Of a DNA stretch of 64,000 nt, positions 33,063 through 47,818 are shown piece by piece; position 1 is the first letter of the stretch, and each line of letters opens with the position of its first letter. The translations under genes and the position numbers were made by a program. The notes beneath the pieces are model-generated. The model had not been told where the DNA came from. It saw only the letters and a list, made by a program, of their open reading frames with translations, and ran no database searches. Source of the DNA: Tiliqua scincoides (Eukaryota; Chordata; Lepidosauria; Squamata; Scincidae); contig NC_089822.1 in the NCBI RefSeq assembly GCF_035046505.1, forward strand, positions 109,013,307-109,077,306. The letters run 5' to 3'.

Positions 33063-34210
33063 CTTCTAGAGTTTCCCTGGGAGGAAGCTCAGTCTAGACT
33101 CATATTAACAAAGCAGCCCCAAAAGACCAACAGGGATTATTACTGATAGGATAGGATAGCAGATGCCAGAAAATAGGATTTGTCCCTACTAAAACAGGGA
33201 AGTTAGAGTAAATGTGGAGGCAGCTGGGGGTTAAAGAGCCCATACACAGAGGGGTCTGTGTAGTTTCAGCAAACCCTTGATTTAATGGACCTTAAGAAAA
33301 ACAAACTTCAGTATAATGGACACTGTCTGCTTCTTCAAAAACTAGGCATATGTTTTGTGTGTGCTCATCATAAGTGCATTTGGATTTAATGGATTTTTGG
33401 CATTAACTGACAATCCTTCCTCCCCTACTAGTCCATTAGAGGGTTCACTGTACTTTCCTGGAAAGTGACCTAGGCTGACCAGTTGTGCTCCCTTCCATTA
33501 GAGTCTGTTTGCTTCCACTGTATTCTGTTGTCAATTTGTAAATGAAACAGATATTACAAAGATACTGTTCTCTTCAGTATTCTCACATTCAAAGAGCATA
33601 GCCCCTCACTGTTTGTGAAAATGAAGCAGCTTAAACAAGTGCATTTCACTCACTACAAGAGAGGGACCAGACAGGCTTTATCTGATTATGCTCTCTTCCA
33701 AAAAAGTGGAAAACAAATCTGGGGAGGGCAGTCTGACTGTGGTCACTGGCTTCGTGGGGACTCAGGGTCAAGCATTCTTCTCACACACAAAAGGACACTC
33801 TCTCCTCACCCAGCATGCGAGCCTTAGAGGGATAGGATAGTAATGATGCACTGCCTTCCACAGGAGAAGAGTAACAGTGGAGGAGATTCTGCCCATTTTC
33901 TGGAATGGGGGACTGCATGTGGTTGAAAGAAGTTGGGATGCTGCTTTGATGGTTCATGATACTGTGGACTGCACCAAGCAAACACTGCTGTGGAGTAAGA
34001 GAGGACCAAGACAAAGAATGTTTGGAATATTTGCCTCCATACACAAGGTTCTCTACAACTCCCAAACCACATTCTACTATTTAGTTTAAATAGTTCCACC
34101 ATATGTTGTCATGCAGGTAGCTTGATCTTATTTGCATGCCATTGTCTGTACAGTCATGGGCATAATAAAGCATTACTGAAAACACAGGTTATAGTCAGAA
34201 CATTCATCAT
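33063..34210. other. Downstream flank of CYP4F22, nothing recognised
   Basis: AT-rich DNA with no family motif or clear repeat. Confidence 0.35.
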
Positions 34211-34216
34211 TTTAAT
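34211..34216 (-). terminator. Candidate poly(A) signal of CYP4F22
   Basis: ATTAAA on the minus strand, about 203 nt past the CYP4F22 stop, with no better hexamer in between. It is the common variant signal. Cleavage would fall a little below 34200. Confidence 0.4.
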
Positions 34217-34418
34217 GTCACACACAACTGCTTGAACATTTCTTTGTGTCCTGAACAATGGCAAAGCAGAACTTGAGGCTGAACAGCAGTGGCAGGATAG
34301 GCAAAACGATTGAGGAAGGGGAGATAACTGTGATTCTCTCATGCCTCTCTCCACCACAGATCATTTGGCCACATCACAACACAAACCGAAGTTTCTAATC
34401 ACGTGTGTGTTTTTCTGA

Positions 34419-34596
34419 CTAAGGCCTGCCAGGCAGTGGCTCCACCTGCAGCCACAGCCCATTCTCTGCCCGCAGGATTAGTTCTGGCTTGCGCCGTACC
34501 GTTCTGCTCTCATCTACCCGCAGCACAAACCGTAGCAACGTCCGGGCCAGGGTCACCTTCAGCTCTGCCATGGCAAAGTTCTGCCCAATGCAGTTT
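34419..34596 (-). CDS. CYP4F22: CYP4F22 coding exon 12 (heme Cys, C-terminus)
   Basis: 178 nt including the stop. It begins [20 protein letters not shown] with the thiolate cysteine and ends with [20 protein letters not shown], then [24 protein letters not shown] matches CYP4F22. Acceptor cactcttgcag. Confidence 0.94.
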
Positions 34597-37500
34597 CTGC
34601 AAGAGTGAGAGAAGTTAGTTCCATGGAAGGTGGACAGCCATCCAATGATCCTTTTCCACATCTGTACCAAGAATGGGCAGCTGGGGAAACCTTGGGAGTC
34701 AGAGTGTCCCATGCGGAAGCACCTGCAGTCACCAGCATTTAAGCTGACATATCGCATGATGTTATACAGTAGGCAAGAAGCCAAAAGCTGAGATCCAGCG
34801 CCAAGAGATTTGGGAAGCTATTGGTTGCCAGTTACCTGGGTCCTGCTGAGAAGGGCAAAAAGGCCAATGGAGGCTGCTGCTGAGAGTTCCTTGAATCAAA
34901 GCGGTGTGGGTTGTAGACCTATGTGAACAAAAGCAGATTGGAAGAAGTCAGGTAAAGGACTGGGAGGAAACAGCTCTTGGAGAGTATGAAGATCAGATAG
35001 TTTGCAGCTTGACATTTACTGGGTACATGCAGGGTTTCCAATTCACAGAATCTGCCTTGAGCTTTTGGAAATGTTTTTGGAATGTTTTAAATACCATAGA
35101 TACTCAGTATGTGAAATCAAGCTCCAATTCTCACTTAACCTGATCTCCAGGTCAATCAGAGGGCAGAGCCTTTCCACTCTGAACAGTTTTGTTTCTCAGC
35201 TGAGCTGTTGCTCAGGCAGGCAGGCACCTCCTTAGTTGCTATCCTTACTTTCCAGGAACCTTCCAGCCAAAGTTAACCATTTATTCTCCTTCCTTCTGCT
35301 GCAGCCTGGTTCTGCTTGGCAAATGCTTGCAAAGCAGGTCTGTTCTTTGAAACACCAGGATGGGACCCTCCTTCCCAGGCTACAATTCAGTGCACCATTA
35401 CTGAAGAATAACACCCATGGAAAGCAGTGGGTCTACTTCTGAGTAAAAAGGGTTGCAAATATATGCAGCTGCATCTCTCTGCTGTGAACTGAATTGCACA
35501 CTCTCAGTTATGTCTTATGGGTTGTATGTTGTATGTAGAGCTTCTGGCTTAACACACCAGACACCTTAAAGGTGTCTTTGATTCATGGTTCTCCTCATGT
35601 TCACCTTAAAGGTGGATTTGATTCATGGATCTCCTGCAATGGTTCCCAACCTTTTTCACTTGCAGCCTATTTGCATAAATTGTACCCTTCATATTAGCAA
35701 AAGGTTTGTAATAATACAAGCCCTCATCTCCTCTCTATGAAAACCCAGACTTCATGTATTCATTACAGTGTTTTCTCTTTTTATCTGTTTGAGGAACAGA
35801 AGACTCTACCTTTGCACTGTTTTGCACCAGAAGTGTGCTGAGAAATTCTGGGTGATTGATCACTTTCCATATTATGTTTCAGCTTTTTTATGGTGCAGGT
35901 TTTCAATCACTGGTTCATAGATGAATTGATGACCAAAAACTAGCTATTGGTGGGGCTTTCACAGCCAACTAGCTACCTCCCTTGCTGCCTTGCTGGTCCT
36001 TGCAAGGCATTCTGTACCATGGCCTGCCTTTTTCTGCCATTATTGCATTCATTTTCAATTACCCCTAAAGGTCCTGTTGAGTGACCCTGGGAGTACATGA
36101 ATACCAGGTTGGGAACCACTGTTTTACTGGTATGTAGTTTACAGTGCACTTACTCTGATAGTATTTAGAAAAAGGTGATGAAGACCAGAATTTAAAAAAG
36201 AATAAAAATTTATCTTATGATCTTTTACTGTGTTTTTAATAAATTAGAGACTACAGTTCTTAGGTAACAATTAGTGATAGGTTATTTTTCAGGATCTGGC
36301 CTCAGTTACAATCAGACAAAACTATAGTCAGACATCCCCTTAAGTTTAATCCCCAACTTATCTGAGGGTCATAGAAAATTTCATGATTGTTGGTTCAAAA
36401 CCTGCCCTCGACTTATCTATGGGGTCGTCTTACAGTCGAGTGTCTGCAGTGGATGAAATGTGAGATGCATTAAACATGCAGTTTGGCCCAAAAAAGAGGT
36501 TGCAAGAGAAGTGTGGGATCAGGAGGACCATGATACCAGGGAGGAAGTATGTAACCTTTCCTGCTATTGCCTTGACAAAAATCAACACTGCCACGCATTT
36601 TCAACAAGCAGGGGACAAGTTCTTCCTTGTTCCAGGTACCTAGCGGACTACTGATTTGCAACCTTCATGTGTTGTCTGCAAACTCACAGCTTTGGATGTC
36701 TCAGGAACAGAAGGTAGAATATAAATGTAGAAATTAAGTAAACAGAACAACGCTGTGAAGTTGCCTCCACGCAATAGAAAAATGTACACCCTACAGGATC
36801 TCCTCCAGGACAATGTTCAAACAACTAAAAGCCCAAGCCTATGTATGACTACTCAGAAGTAAGTCTCATTATAGTCAATGGGGCTTACTCCCAGGTAAGT
36901 ACAGATAGGACTGTAGCCTTAGAATCACAAGAAGGATGAGAACAAGGTGCAAATACAAGAGGGCAGAAAGCGATACCTCAGGCTCAGGCCAGACAGCAGG
37001 GTTGTGATGGGTCCCAAAGATACTGATAATGCAGACATTCCCTGTAGAGGGAAGCATCTCAAATGAGTGTGAATATACACAAAAGACAGAAAAAGCGGGG
37101 AGGTTGGGGAGAGCATGAGACTAGAAGCTGAGTTGCTGTGATTCATTGCTATGGCAAAGAATATGTTAGAAGTCACTGTTGGCCTTTTGAGTCAGAGGCA
37201 CTTCCATCTTCACAAGGCCTAGTGTGGCAGGTTCTCAATTCAGGGTCTTTGAGTTGGCTCAGCTCAGAGCCTTTTGGATGGAAAAGCAAGGTCAAACATC
37301 AAACCAAGACTAGAAAATAGTCAGGATCACCAAGACTCAAACAATATACTACAGGGAGACATGGGAGCTCTTCTGACTTGCATCTCCTTCCACATCTCTC
37401 TGGCAATGTGCAGCAGTGGCGGTCCTAGCCACTGTGCTGCCCCCCCCCAGCCTTCTAAGCCCTCCAGAAGGCCTTAAAATGTCACTTCCAGTTTCCCCGA

Positions 37501-40500
37501 AAAATCAGAAGTGACGTTTTAAGGTCCTTTGGCAGTAGTGGACCTAGGGGGCAGAGGGTGCAAATGCCCTGGGCGCCAGGAATTTAGGTACCCAGGGGGC
37601 AGCACTGCAACCTGCTCCCCCCACCACCAGTTTTTCAAGTGGTGGGGAACTGCGCCAACAGTGGCTGCAGTAGCACAGCCACTATTGGTGTGGTTCCACA
37701 CCGATCTGAGGGCCAACCTCCTCTCCTTTCTTTCAAGGGGAGGAGGGGAGATGACCCTCTGGTCAGCGCTGAACTACACCTAGAGTGGCTGCGCTCCTGC
37801 AGCCATTCTAGGTGTAGATCCTGAACAGGTCTGAGGGCCGCCCCCCTCTCCCTCAGAACTGCTGAGGTCTCCACCCAGCAGTAAGAGGCACGTGTCTCCT
37901 CCAAGTTCGGAGGAGGTGCATGTCACTTCAAGTCCCGAAGGAGCTGTTAGTGCTGCTCCTGCTGTGCAGATGGCTCCAATGGAGCTTTTTTGTGCCCCTG
38001 GAAGGTGCCCAGGAGGCATGTGGCACTTGCCTCCTGGGTGCCTTCCAGTGGCATGAAAAAGCTCTGTTGGTACCTGGGCTGCCACCTCCCTCCCCACTTC
38101 TTTTAAAGGGGGAAAGGAGGAGACAGCACATTGGAGGTAATTGCGGTGACGATGACATGGGGTGGCAGGTTGGATCTTGGCCTCTGGCAGGAAAACCGCC
38201 AGGAACACCACTGCCCTCCGAAGGCCTTTGAAAGCCTTCTGAGGGATGGGGAGACTGTGCATGCCCTCCCTGGCCCTCAGAACACCTCTGGATGTGGAGG
38301 CGGGGGACGTGGGTGGCCCTTGGGGTGGCATGGCTGGGGGTACACCACTGATGTGCAAATGAAAAAATGCATGACATGATGTAATCTGGTACTTCTTTAC
38401 TCTCCTGCATGTGGCAGCTAATAAGGTAGAGCCACGGAGTGCAATGCAATGACATCATACTTTAATGCAATGACATCATACTATGTGTTTGTTCAATTGT
38501 GGTTCAAGAGAGAGAGATGGGGGGGGAGTTATAAAGCACCCATACGTATCCCCATATTGTGCACTTTGAACTTAATGCAGACAAGCATCATCTTAATGTC
38601 CCAGAATTTCACTTTTAAAATCACAAGTGTGGTGTCTAAAAAAAGCTTAAAGGATTTTTTTGCTCTTTTATGTTATGATTTTGCATAAAGTGGGGCTTCT
38701 GCTCAGTGTCACTGCTGGTAAAGTATGGAACTAGGGGGTGGTGTTGTAGATAATTCATTCAAGCTGGAATAAAAGCTTTTGACAAAGCAAGAGATGTGCT
38801 CATTGTACATTTAAATTAGTAAATAAGGCAATCGTAGTTTAACAGCACAAACCTGTGCATGTCTATTTAGAAGCAATGGGACTTACTTCCAGGAAAGCAT
38901 GCATAGGATTGCAGCCTAAGATTGAACAAACCAAAGAAATAGCTAACTTCCTTGGGACTGAGGGTCTGACTACATCAAAGACATTTTGAAACACCAACTT
39001 TAATTAGTGTAATCACTTGCATATCTTAGACTTAGATATCTTAGTCACAGCATACACCATACTCAGAATGCAAAAATATGTGGTGAGGTGGCATGCTCTG
39101 TCTAAAACTGCTGCTGTGGCGGAGGGGGGGAGAAATGAAGTGGCATGCTCTGTTTAAAACTGCTCTGTCTAAAACTGCTGCTGTGGCGGAGGGGGGGAGT
39201 CAGATGAAGACTTCCCACCTGCCAGTTATTGATTCAAGGTATGGAATCAGGCGGTGGCAGGCGGTGGGCAGGTACCTTTGGGAATCACACGTCCATCAGG
39301 CAGCGTCACATCTTCAGTACAGCGTCTAGAGATGATTGTGACTGGTGGGTGGAGACGCAAACTCTCCTTGATGCACATGGTGGTGAAGGGCATCTGGGAG
39401 ATGTCTTCCCTGAAAGGAGAAAGGTGGGTGAGGATTAGAGCACAATCCTACCTTTCACTTCAGCTGGCAAAAGTCCCTCATGCTGGGCTGGGAGAGTCAA
39501 GAAAGTGCCATAAGGCACTTCCGCAATGACTTGAGAGCAGGCCACATTGGCAAAAGAACAAGTGCTGGCCTGCTCCTGCCAGAACCAGATTGGCACAGGG
39601 TAAGTTTGCACCAGCCTGGGACAGCTAGCATGGAGGTTTGAGGAGGGCAGGGGGAGGGCAGAACAGGGGCGTTTCAGGGGGGGAGGAGAGAGGGCTGGTG
39701 GGCAGACTGGGCCCGGGAAGGGGGATGGGATTGGCCTGCGGCAGTTAGGCTGAATCCTAACCTCCCTCTAAAGCAGCCTGGTTTTACTCCTGATTGCTCA
39801 GATTTGCGCCAGCGATTTTACTTACTTAGATCCAAGTAGCCCCATTTAGGTGACTGGGGCATTACTCTCGGTAAGGGGACATAAGTCCCCTTACTCCAAG
39901 TTGCACTCCCTCCACCTTCAAACCTGTGCTGGATACAGCACAGGCCAGGCAGCCTGTCTGTTCCAGCACAGGTTAGGATTGGGCTATAACCTACTAGTTA
40001 TTAAGACTGATTGATTGCTACAATGTACTCCATCCTATTGTTATCCTCCTTCCCCAACTACAAGGGGCTTCCTGGGACAGGGAATGAGGCATACTAGGGG
40101 CCCTGGGAAGGAACAGATGGAGGAGAGGGGAACAAGACAGCTGTTACTAAGTAGAATATGAATATGCTTTGCGGCTGTTTGCATTATATCCTTCCTGTTT
40201 AACCACCCGTCATTTGCCACACTCTCATCTCTCTTCCTTCAAATGGGAGAAGGTGGGGGACACAGACACAACTGTGCATTTGAGAACACAAACTCTGGGC
40301 ACTTCAGCGCATGCGTAGCAGGACCCTCACATTGTCCCCACAAGTTATAACAGAACAATTCTTTGAGATTTGTGAGCTGGTTTTGTGCTCTGAGCACCAG
40401 CATTCAAAACATTGGCTTTCAGCACTGACTCTCCAACTGTGATGTGGGTCCCCACGGGGAAACAGAATATCTAGGGAAAGACTATATCCTGAGGCAAATG

Positions 40501-43500
40501 GAGCTTTCCTCCAACCTGTAGCCAAGGCATAAGCAGCTTGAATGCCCCATAGCAGAGGATCCTCACTAACCCACAATATATTTGTGGGATGTGACCTTCT
40601 GAAGCTTCCTCATGACATTTTAAAGGGGTCCACGCTGGTCACAGGTGCCATTTTGAAGGGTCTCTACTTCCTTTGGAAGCTCTCTGCTGGCTTCCTGAAT
40701 GCAGCAGAGACTGTCCGAAGGCAGGAGAGACAGCAGATTGCTGAGAACACACCATGGATACAGTGAGGTAGCTGTCAATCCTGCTCCTTGTGGAAAAGCA
40801 AATCTGCAGGTTACAAGGACTGACTGTACAAGATATAAGATCCTTGCAGCGAGGCAACCAACATTTGGGCTGAATTCCATCTGTCACCCCCTTGGTGCCT
40901 CCAGTTCCTCACCATTCAATCTGCTCCATGTCTCGACCCTGCAGCAGATCCTGGATTTCTTCTCGGCACTGGTCCTGGTACTTGGGGTGTTTAGCCAGAT
41001 TGTACAGCACCCAGGATAAGGCACTTGCAGTGGTATCATGGCCTGCAACGAGAGAAAGGCCAAATGGCAGATGTATGGGCATTCCTTGCTTACTCCTCTG
41101 AAGCCCCCTGTAGCCACGACACACTGGGCCCCTTTGGCCATCACATTCTACAAGTCTGCACTCAAAGCTCAAGTTCTGCAAATGGAATAAATATACACTG
41201 ATTGCACATGTGCACCTGATTTGCATATTTCTCTGAGTTTGTTTTGTGGGAATTCAGAATATTTCGCTTCCTTTTTAAAAATCAGTGGAAACTCCTACCA
41301 AATATGCTTACTTATGGATAAAGGAAGTTCATACACATTCAAATTTAACGTTTGTCACAATCAAGTACATATACCTCCTCTCTGAAAAACAAATGAAAAT
41401 GAATTTGTTATTCTTGTAATTATACAAGAGCTGACAAAACAGGTCCGGGGGGGGGGCTGGCCCATCCATGAGGCCAACTGAAACAGTCACCTCAGACAGC
41501 AGATTGCTTGGGGATACCCCATATCTGTCCTCATACTTGCCTCCACTACTCCTCCTCCTCCTCCTTCCACTGTCTTGATTGGAAAAGGAAGAAGGGACAG
41601 GGAGAAAGAGGAAGTGCTAAGCTAGAACATTGGTGAGTGGGAGGAGAAGAGGCTGGCACATCATTTAGAAAGGGAAGCATCATGCTGCCTCTGGTGCCAG
41701 GAGGTCTTGGGCTGGCTCTGCTATCAGGTGTGAAGAATTTGGACATGCTTAAAATCCCCCCTCAGCCACAAAGCCTCCTGGGTGACCTTGTGCCAGTCAC
41801 TTTCTCTCAGTCTCACCTACCTCACAGGGTTGTTGTGAGGACAAAACGAGGGAAGCAGCTGTGTACACCGCCCTGAGCTCTATGGAGGAAGGGCAGTATA
41901 AAAATGTGAACAATAAATAAGAGCATCTGGTGCGAGGCATGTTTGCAGCTGCATCTAGTCCAGGGGAACTTGCTCCTCCCCCCTAGATAATCCTCCTTCT
42001 AGATCAGGGGTGCCCAAACCCCGGCCCTGGGGCCACTTGCGGCCCTCAAGGCCTCTCAATGTGGCCCTCAGGGAGCCCCTAGTCTCCAATGAGCCTCTGG
42101 CCCTCCGGAGATTTGTTGGAGCCCACACTGGCCCAACGCAACTGCTCTCGACGTGAGGGCAACTGTTTGGCCTCTCGAGTGAGCTGTGGGATGAGGGCTC
42201 CCTCCACTGCTTGTTGTTTCACGTCTGTGATGCAGTAGCAGCAGCAAAGGAAAGGCCAGCCTTGCTTTGTGCAAGGTCTTTTATAGGCCTTGAGCTATTG
42301 CAAGACCTTCATTCAGTCATATAAATTCATCTTTAATATATTCATTTATGTAAATTTATTCAAATTTGAAATGTAAATTAATTCGGCCCCCAACACAGTG
42401 TCAGGGAGATGATGTGGCCCTCCTGCCAAAAACTTTGGACACCCCTGTTCTAGATAATCTTAACTAATTCAGCATTTGGGGCTTAAAAACCAATACCTTG
42501 AGTCCACCCTGGGGTCTTTTGCAAAGAACCAGTAAAGTTGCCAGTTCTGACTGAAGATATTCCTAGAGATTTATTTCCAACTTGACAAAATGTCAATAAG
42601 CCAATGCGATCAATAAGGTGACTCTAATAACATCTCCAGGACTGCTTTCAGCAGCCTGGAGACTCCAGGCCAGTCTTGGGAGTTGGAAACCCTGGGTGTC
42701 CTAGCTCCATTACAAGGGTCAGAACTGGGACAGTACCAGGACAAGATCATAGGTAACATACTTCAGGCCCTGCTTGGATAAGATTTCACCTCATGGGGAC
42801 AACAGAGCCTATATCAGCCCCTCCTACAGCACAACCTTTGGCTTATTTATATAGAAGTGAATCCCACTGCAGTCCATGGGGCTTGCTCCCAGGAAAGTGT
42901 GCACTGGAATTCAGTCTTAGACAAATAGTTGCAGAACTATTTACTATATACTGGGCCCACAAAACTGGGCTGCTTGCCTGCCTAATCCTTCCCAGTCTTC
43001 TTCCTTCCTGGAGGGATACTTCAGGGAGTGCCTGAGGCTGACCAGACCCAACCAAGAAGTCTCACCCTCAAACATGAAGGTGTCTGCCTCAGCTGCGATG
43101 TCTTCATCAGATAAGGGAAGGCCTTCCTCATCCTGCAAGAACAAGGCAAGGTGTTTGTTGAGACAAGACAGCTGCCTGACCCAGTGAGAATCTGCTAGTG
43201 GTGGATAATTTTTGCATAGGCTAGAGTCTCACACAGCCACTACCACCACTCTTCTTGTTGGTCCCACATCTCTTACAAGCTATTTCTCATAGGCTGGGTC
43301 CTCCCCATGTACCAGAATTTGGCAGCTGGGGTTCCTTTGGCTCATCCAAAGGCATATATGCTATCCTTCCCCATAGCGGTCATCACAAGTTGTGGCACCC
43401 TCATAAGGCATAGCTTCTACTCTTGCCACACAGATAGGACCAACCCCCTCCCTGGACTTTTTTTTCCTTATGCCTAGTACCTTGGCCAGCAACAGAACAT

Positions 43501-46500
43501 CAATGAAGTCCATAGTCTTTCCCTGTTTTGACTTGAGCCATGCTTCCTCACCCAGGCTGTTAAGTGCCTTTTGCCGCTTCTGAATCACTTCAGCTGTGAA
43601 ACTATGCACAATGTTACATGCACGATAGAAGCGGCGACCATCAGCAGACAGGCGGTAGATCCAGTCAAAATGGTGGAGCAGGCGGTACTGCCGGCGCACT
43701 ACAAGGGCACTGAGCTCCAAGATGGCTGCAATGTAATCACTCGGCGTCCTGGAACACAGCAAATTCCCTTTGTCAGTAGAGAACATGGTAGTGAGCCTCA
43801 GTTGTGTTATCCTGGGAGCCTAGGAACATATTTTCTAGGAAATACTGGTCAGGCCTCAAAATGTTGTGGTGTGGGCATACATCCCAGGTCTAAACACTCT
43901 GTAGTGGTGCCTACTCAACAGATGCGGTACATATTTTCTCATGACAAGCAACATTCCAAAAGGCATAGTCCAGTGATTCCCAAACTGTGTGTTGTGACAC
44001 TCTGGGCATCATGAGGCAGTTGTTGGAGCTTTGCAGGAGGTTGCCATACGGCAGGGAGCAGGGCCTAGGAGAGGGGGGGTAAAGGGGGTAATTTGTACCT
44101 GGGCCCAGGGTCAGAAAGGGGGCCCAGGAGCCAAAGGAAGGGGCCCAGAAAGTTCCTGGGACTTGACATTTTCCTATCTCACCTGAACTTGCTGCCAGCG
44201 CATAATGTTGGGGTAGAACCATGTGCATGTAGTGTTAACTGCTGCTGCAAGCCATATACACCAGACCCAGGAATGCATCCATGACCCTCTGTAACACAGT
44301 GTCACATCTGGGAGGAAACTGGCCTGCTACAGTAGCTCTTTGGCTTGTGGATCCCATAAGCATGAAGAATTGCATAGAAGCTTAGGGTCCCAGCTGTGGG
44401 GCTACAGCTGCTGCAGAAGTTCATTTTGATCAATTCTAGTGTGAGCCTAAATATGACAATGCTAATTTTCGGCAATTGATTTTCTATATTTCAAACATTT
44501 TAGAGGCTTAGGAGGGTGTTTGGTTTTCCATATTACTTTATCTAGCTGCCAATACTGCACGGTCGGGTATACCTGGGCTCTGCATCAAGAAGCCTAGCAG
44601 ACCTGAGCTCCAAAGACTATTGTAGCTGTCAGCACCCTCCCCCACCCTATTTTGCCCCCCTTGTTCTGCCTGCCCTCATTGCCCCCCTTCCCCTTTGGGA
44701 AGGGGCCCAGAAGAAACTTTGTACCCCCTGACAAAATTAGTCTCATAGGCTCTGGCAGGGAGACCATGCTGCGCTGCTCCAAACAGTGGCTGGAGGCTCA
44801 CTATGGCAGACAGAGCTCCAGCACATGAAAACCGTGCTCTGGGAAGAGCCCTCCTGCCCACCCTAGCACCCTTACCTTTGTTCGTAGTGGTGTTTCACCT
44901 CTCTAAGCCTGGAAGTAACTGGCAATGACATAATCACCAGTAACTTTCAGGAGCTTCACACCACATCCACAGTGCAGGGGGGCATCACGGGTCCCAACAG
45001 TTTGGGAACCATGGCGTAGACCAGCAGTTCTCAAACTCTCTAGGAGAGTTTGAGCCACAGTAAGTCCTTGCGGGGGCGGGGAGAAGGCAGCAACGTGATC
45101 ACCAGGATTGCATCGCTAAGGGGGCTGCAGGGACTGGCATTTACTTACCAGTCCCTGCTGCAGCCTTCCTGGGGTGCAGGGAGCCCTCCGTGACCTTCTG
45201 CAGGGGTCCCTGAAGCATAAAAATTAAAGTGGAGAGATCACGCTCCACTTCCCGTTTTGAGGAGGTGGGGGCGTAATCACTCCGCTTTTGCTTTTTAAGC
45301 TTCGGGGAGCCCTGCAGAAGGTCACACAGGGCTCCCTGCACCCCTGCGAGGCAACAGCAGAGACTGGTAAGTAAACAGTGCTTAGTAAATGCTAGTAAAA
45401 GTAAATGCTTAGTGACATGAACCTGGGGATCGCCTCACTGCCTCCCCCCTGCCCCCGCTCCTTAAGGGGAAAGTGACCATGGCCCATAGTCTGGGGTGTC
45501 GTGACACCTCAGTTTGAAAAGCCCTGGCTTACCTTTGTAGTAAGAATTGGAATGTAAGTCACACATTCTGGTAAAATATTGCCTAAGAAGGTCCATGATA
45601 TCCCAATAACTCAGGCTGTGAACCTACTATAGAGTACTACAACTGCCCTTCTGGGAAAACACACATAACAGGTTTCCCCCTCTTAATTTCTGAATAAACA
45701 AAAAATGGGTTTTTCATCTTCCTACACCAAAACATGAGACACATTTCGAAAACTGCTAAACTGTTGCAACTTGCAACCAAAGAACCCTAGAAACACTCTA
45801 AGAAAGATTTATTGGTATCCTCATAAAACCATAATCCCCTTCTATGTACCTGCTTCGTACATCTTATTAGAAAAAATATCACAGTAACGAAAATGTTGTA
45901 AATTCTTTGAGGGGAAGCCATGATAGCTGAATTAAGAGATTAGTATGGTTTAGCAACAGTTAAAAGGAAGCATATCTTTTGAAACTCAAGCTCTCACACT
46001 TCTTTGTGAAAGCATGCTGGCTATTTGACCTTCAAGGAAATGGTTTATTTATGCTATTTTCCTTCCACCCCAGTATGGGGAGCTGTTCTGTCAGTTGCTG
46101 TCCACCTGATTTCTCTCCTCTGGGAGAGAGATCTCACTCAGGGAACAAGACAACTTCTCCTGCAGGTCTTGGGCCTTGCAAGTCTTTGTGGTGTGGGATT
46201 ACAGTGCTGAAGCCAACCTCCTCCAGAAGCAATGACACTTATACGGCCACCTGATACCAGGCAATAAAGAACCTGGAAAGCAACCAACTCTCCTGGGGTT
46301 TCTCCCCATAGTTTACTCACTCTTGGCAGTTGCTATTATAGCTAAAGACGCATTTCTGCAAGCTATCCAGAGTCATGAGGCTAATCTGCTCAAACATGTT
46401 AAGGGATGAGACTCCCGATGTGATGAGTTTACGCCACTTGGCCTGCAAAGAGAGGGTGAGCACAAGAAATCACAGTGAATGCTGCTAGAAGGAGGCAAAT

Positions 46501-47784
46501 AGGACAAAGCGAATAACCCATCATAAGGTCGCATAGCAGTGGGCTTGGAAGAAAGGCAAGGGAGCATTAGCAAGTTGGGGAATCATGCAAACTGCTGGTA
46601 TTTCAGTGAGGGGAGGAGGGGAGAATGGCTCACAAATACAGTCAGTGCAGGGAGACAGGAGAGTGGAAGCTTGTGGATTTGCTCCACAAAGCAGTTTGTG
46701 CCTGTCATCCTTGAAAGGCTGTGTTTTTCTGCTCTATTTATCATTTGACATACCGAATGATATGTCCGAGTGGGGACTCGGTTTCTGTGAGGGATCAGTG
46801 TTCGGACCCCTCGCAGATACAGAAAACTGTGGATAAGCAAAACCGCTGTTTCCGTTCTTTAATACTTCCAAAGGTGACCAGAAGGTGACCGCAGCTGCCT
46901 ACAAAGGGTTTTCTGAAGCCTGCATCCATGGGCTTCAGAATGGTCATTTCAGGTTGAGAAATGTCACTTCGAGGGAAACCAGAAGTGAAGTTTTTATGCC
47001 TTTTAAGGCATTCTAAGACCTGGGGAAGATCCAGTCACCTTCAGAGAGCTCAGGCTGGGCCATGTCTGGCTCAACACGGGTCCGGGGGACCTGTGTTGAG
47101 CCAGATCCGCAGATATATAATCCATAGATAAGGAGGCCCCACCTGTATTTGCTGAGTTTAGAATTATACAGTTGGAAGGAATGCTCGAGGGATTTTGAAT
47201 CAGAGGTGGAGATTCATGCAAGTGCAATTTTATTTTTTCCCCTCCCCAATTCCATTTCAGCTTTCCGTTCAAACAGCTTCTTTGTGAGGAAAAAGACCCA
47301 TACCCCCGCCCCCAAACTAGAGCCAATCGGACAAAAACCAATGCCATTTTTTGATTCAACACCCCCAAAATATCCTAAATCCATTCAAACATTCTTGGCA
47401 AGTTAAAAAAAAAAAAGGGTGTTTTTTTCCCTTTTTGTAGGCCAGTGTGATAGAACATGACTGAGCAGGAGATGGAATTAATTTGCTCTCTGTCACAAGA
47501 CCAGAAACACTACCCACATGGTATCAGCAACACTTGTAAAACCACAGTCCAAACTGCAGTTATAAAGGTTACAAATGCATTATCTGGATGACGAAATGCA
47601 ACTTCCCAGGTACAAAGTGCAACTCTTGGACTGCTCAGAAACTGATAATTGTTAACAGAAGTGCTAGCTAGACAGGAGATACATAGAGACTATGGGCGCA
47701 ATCCTAAGGCACCTTTGGACCAGCGCAAGTCTCTTAAAGCATCCCGTAAAGCACGTTCGTGCCTTCTCATGAGTTAGCTGAGTC

Positions 47785-47818
<34 letters not shown>

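Noticed and set aside
35095-36448. The two 1.3-kb repeats as LTRs of one long element
   Set aside because: A host gene body, not viral genes, lies between them. The ends do not have TG...CA form, and both carry a nested hAT segment.
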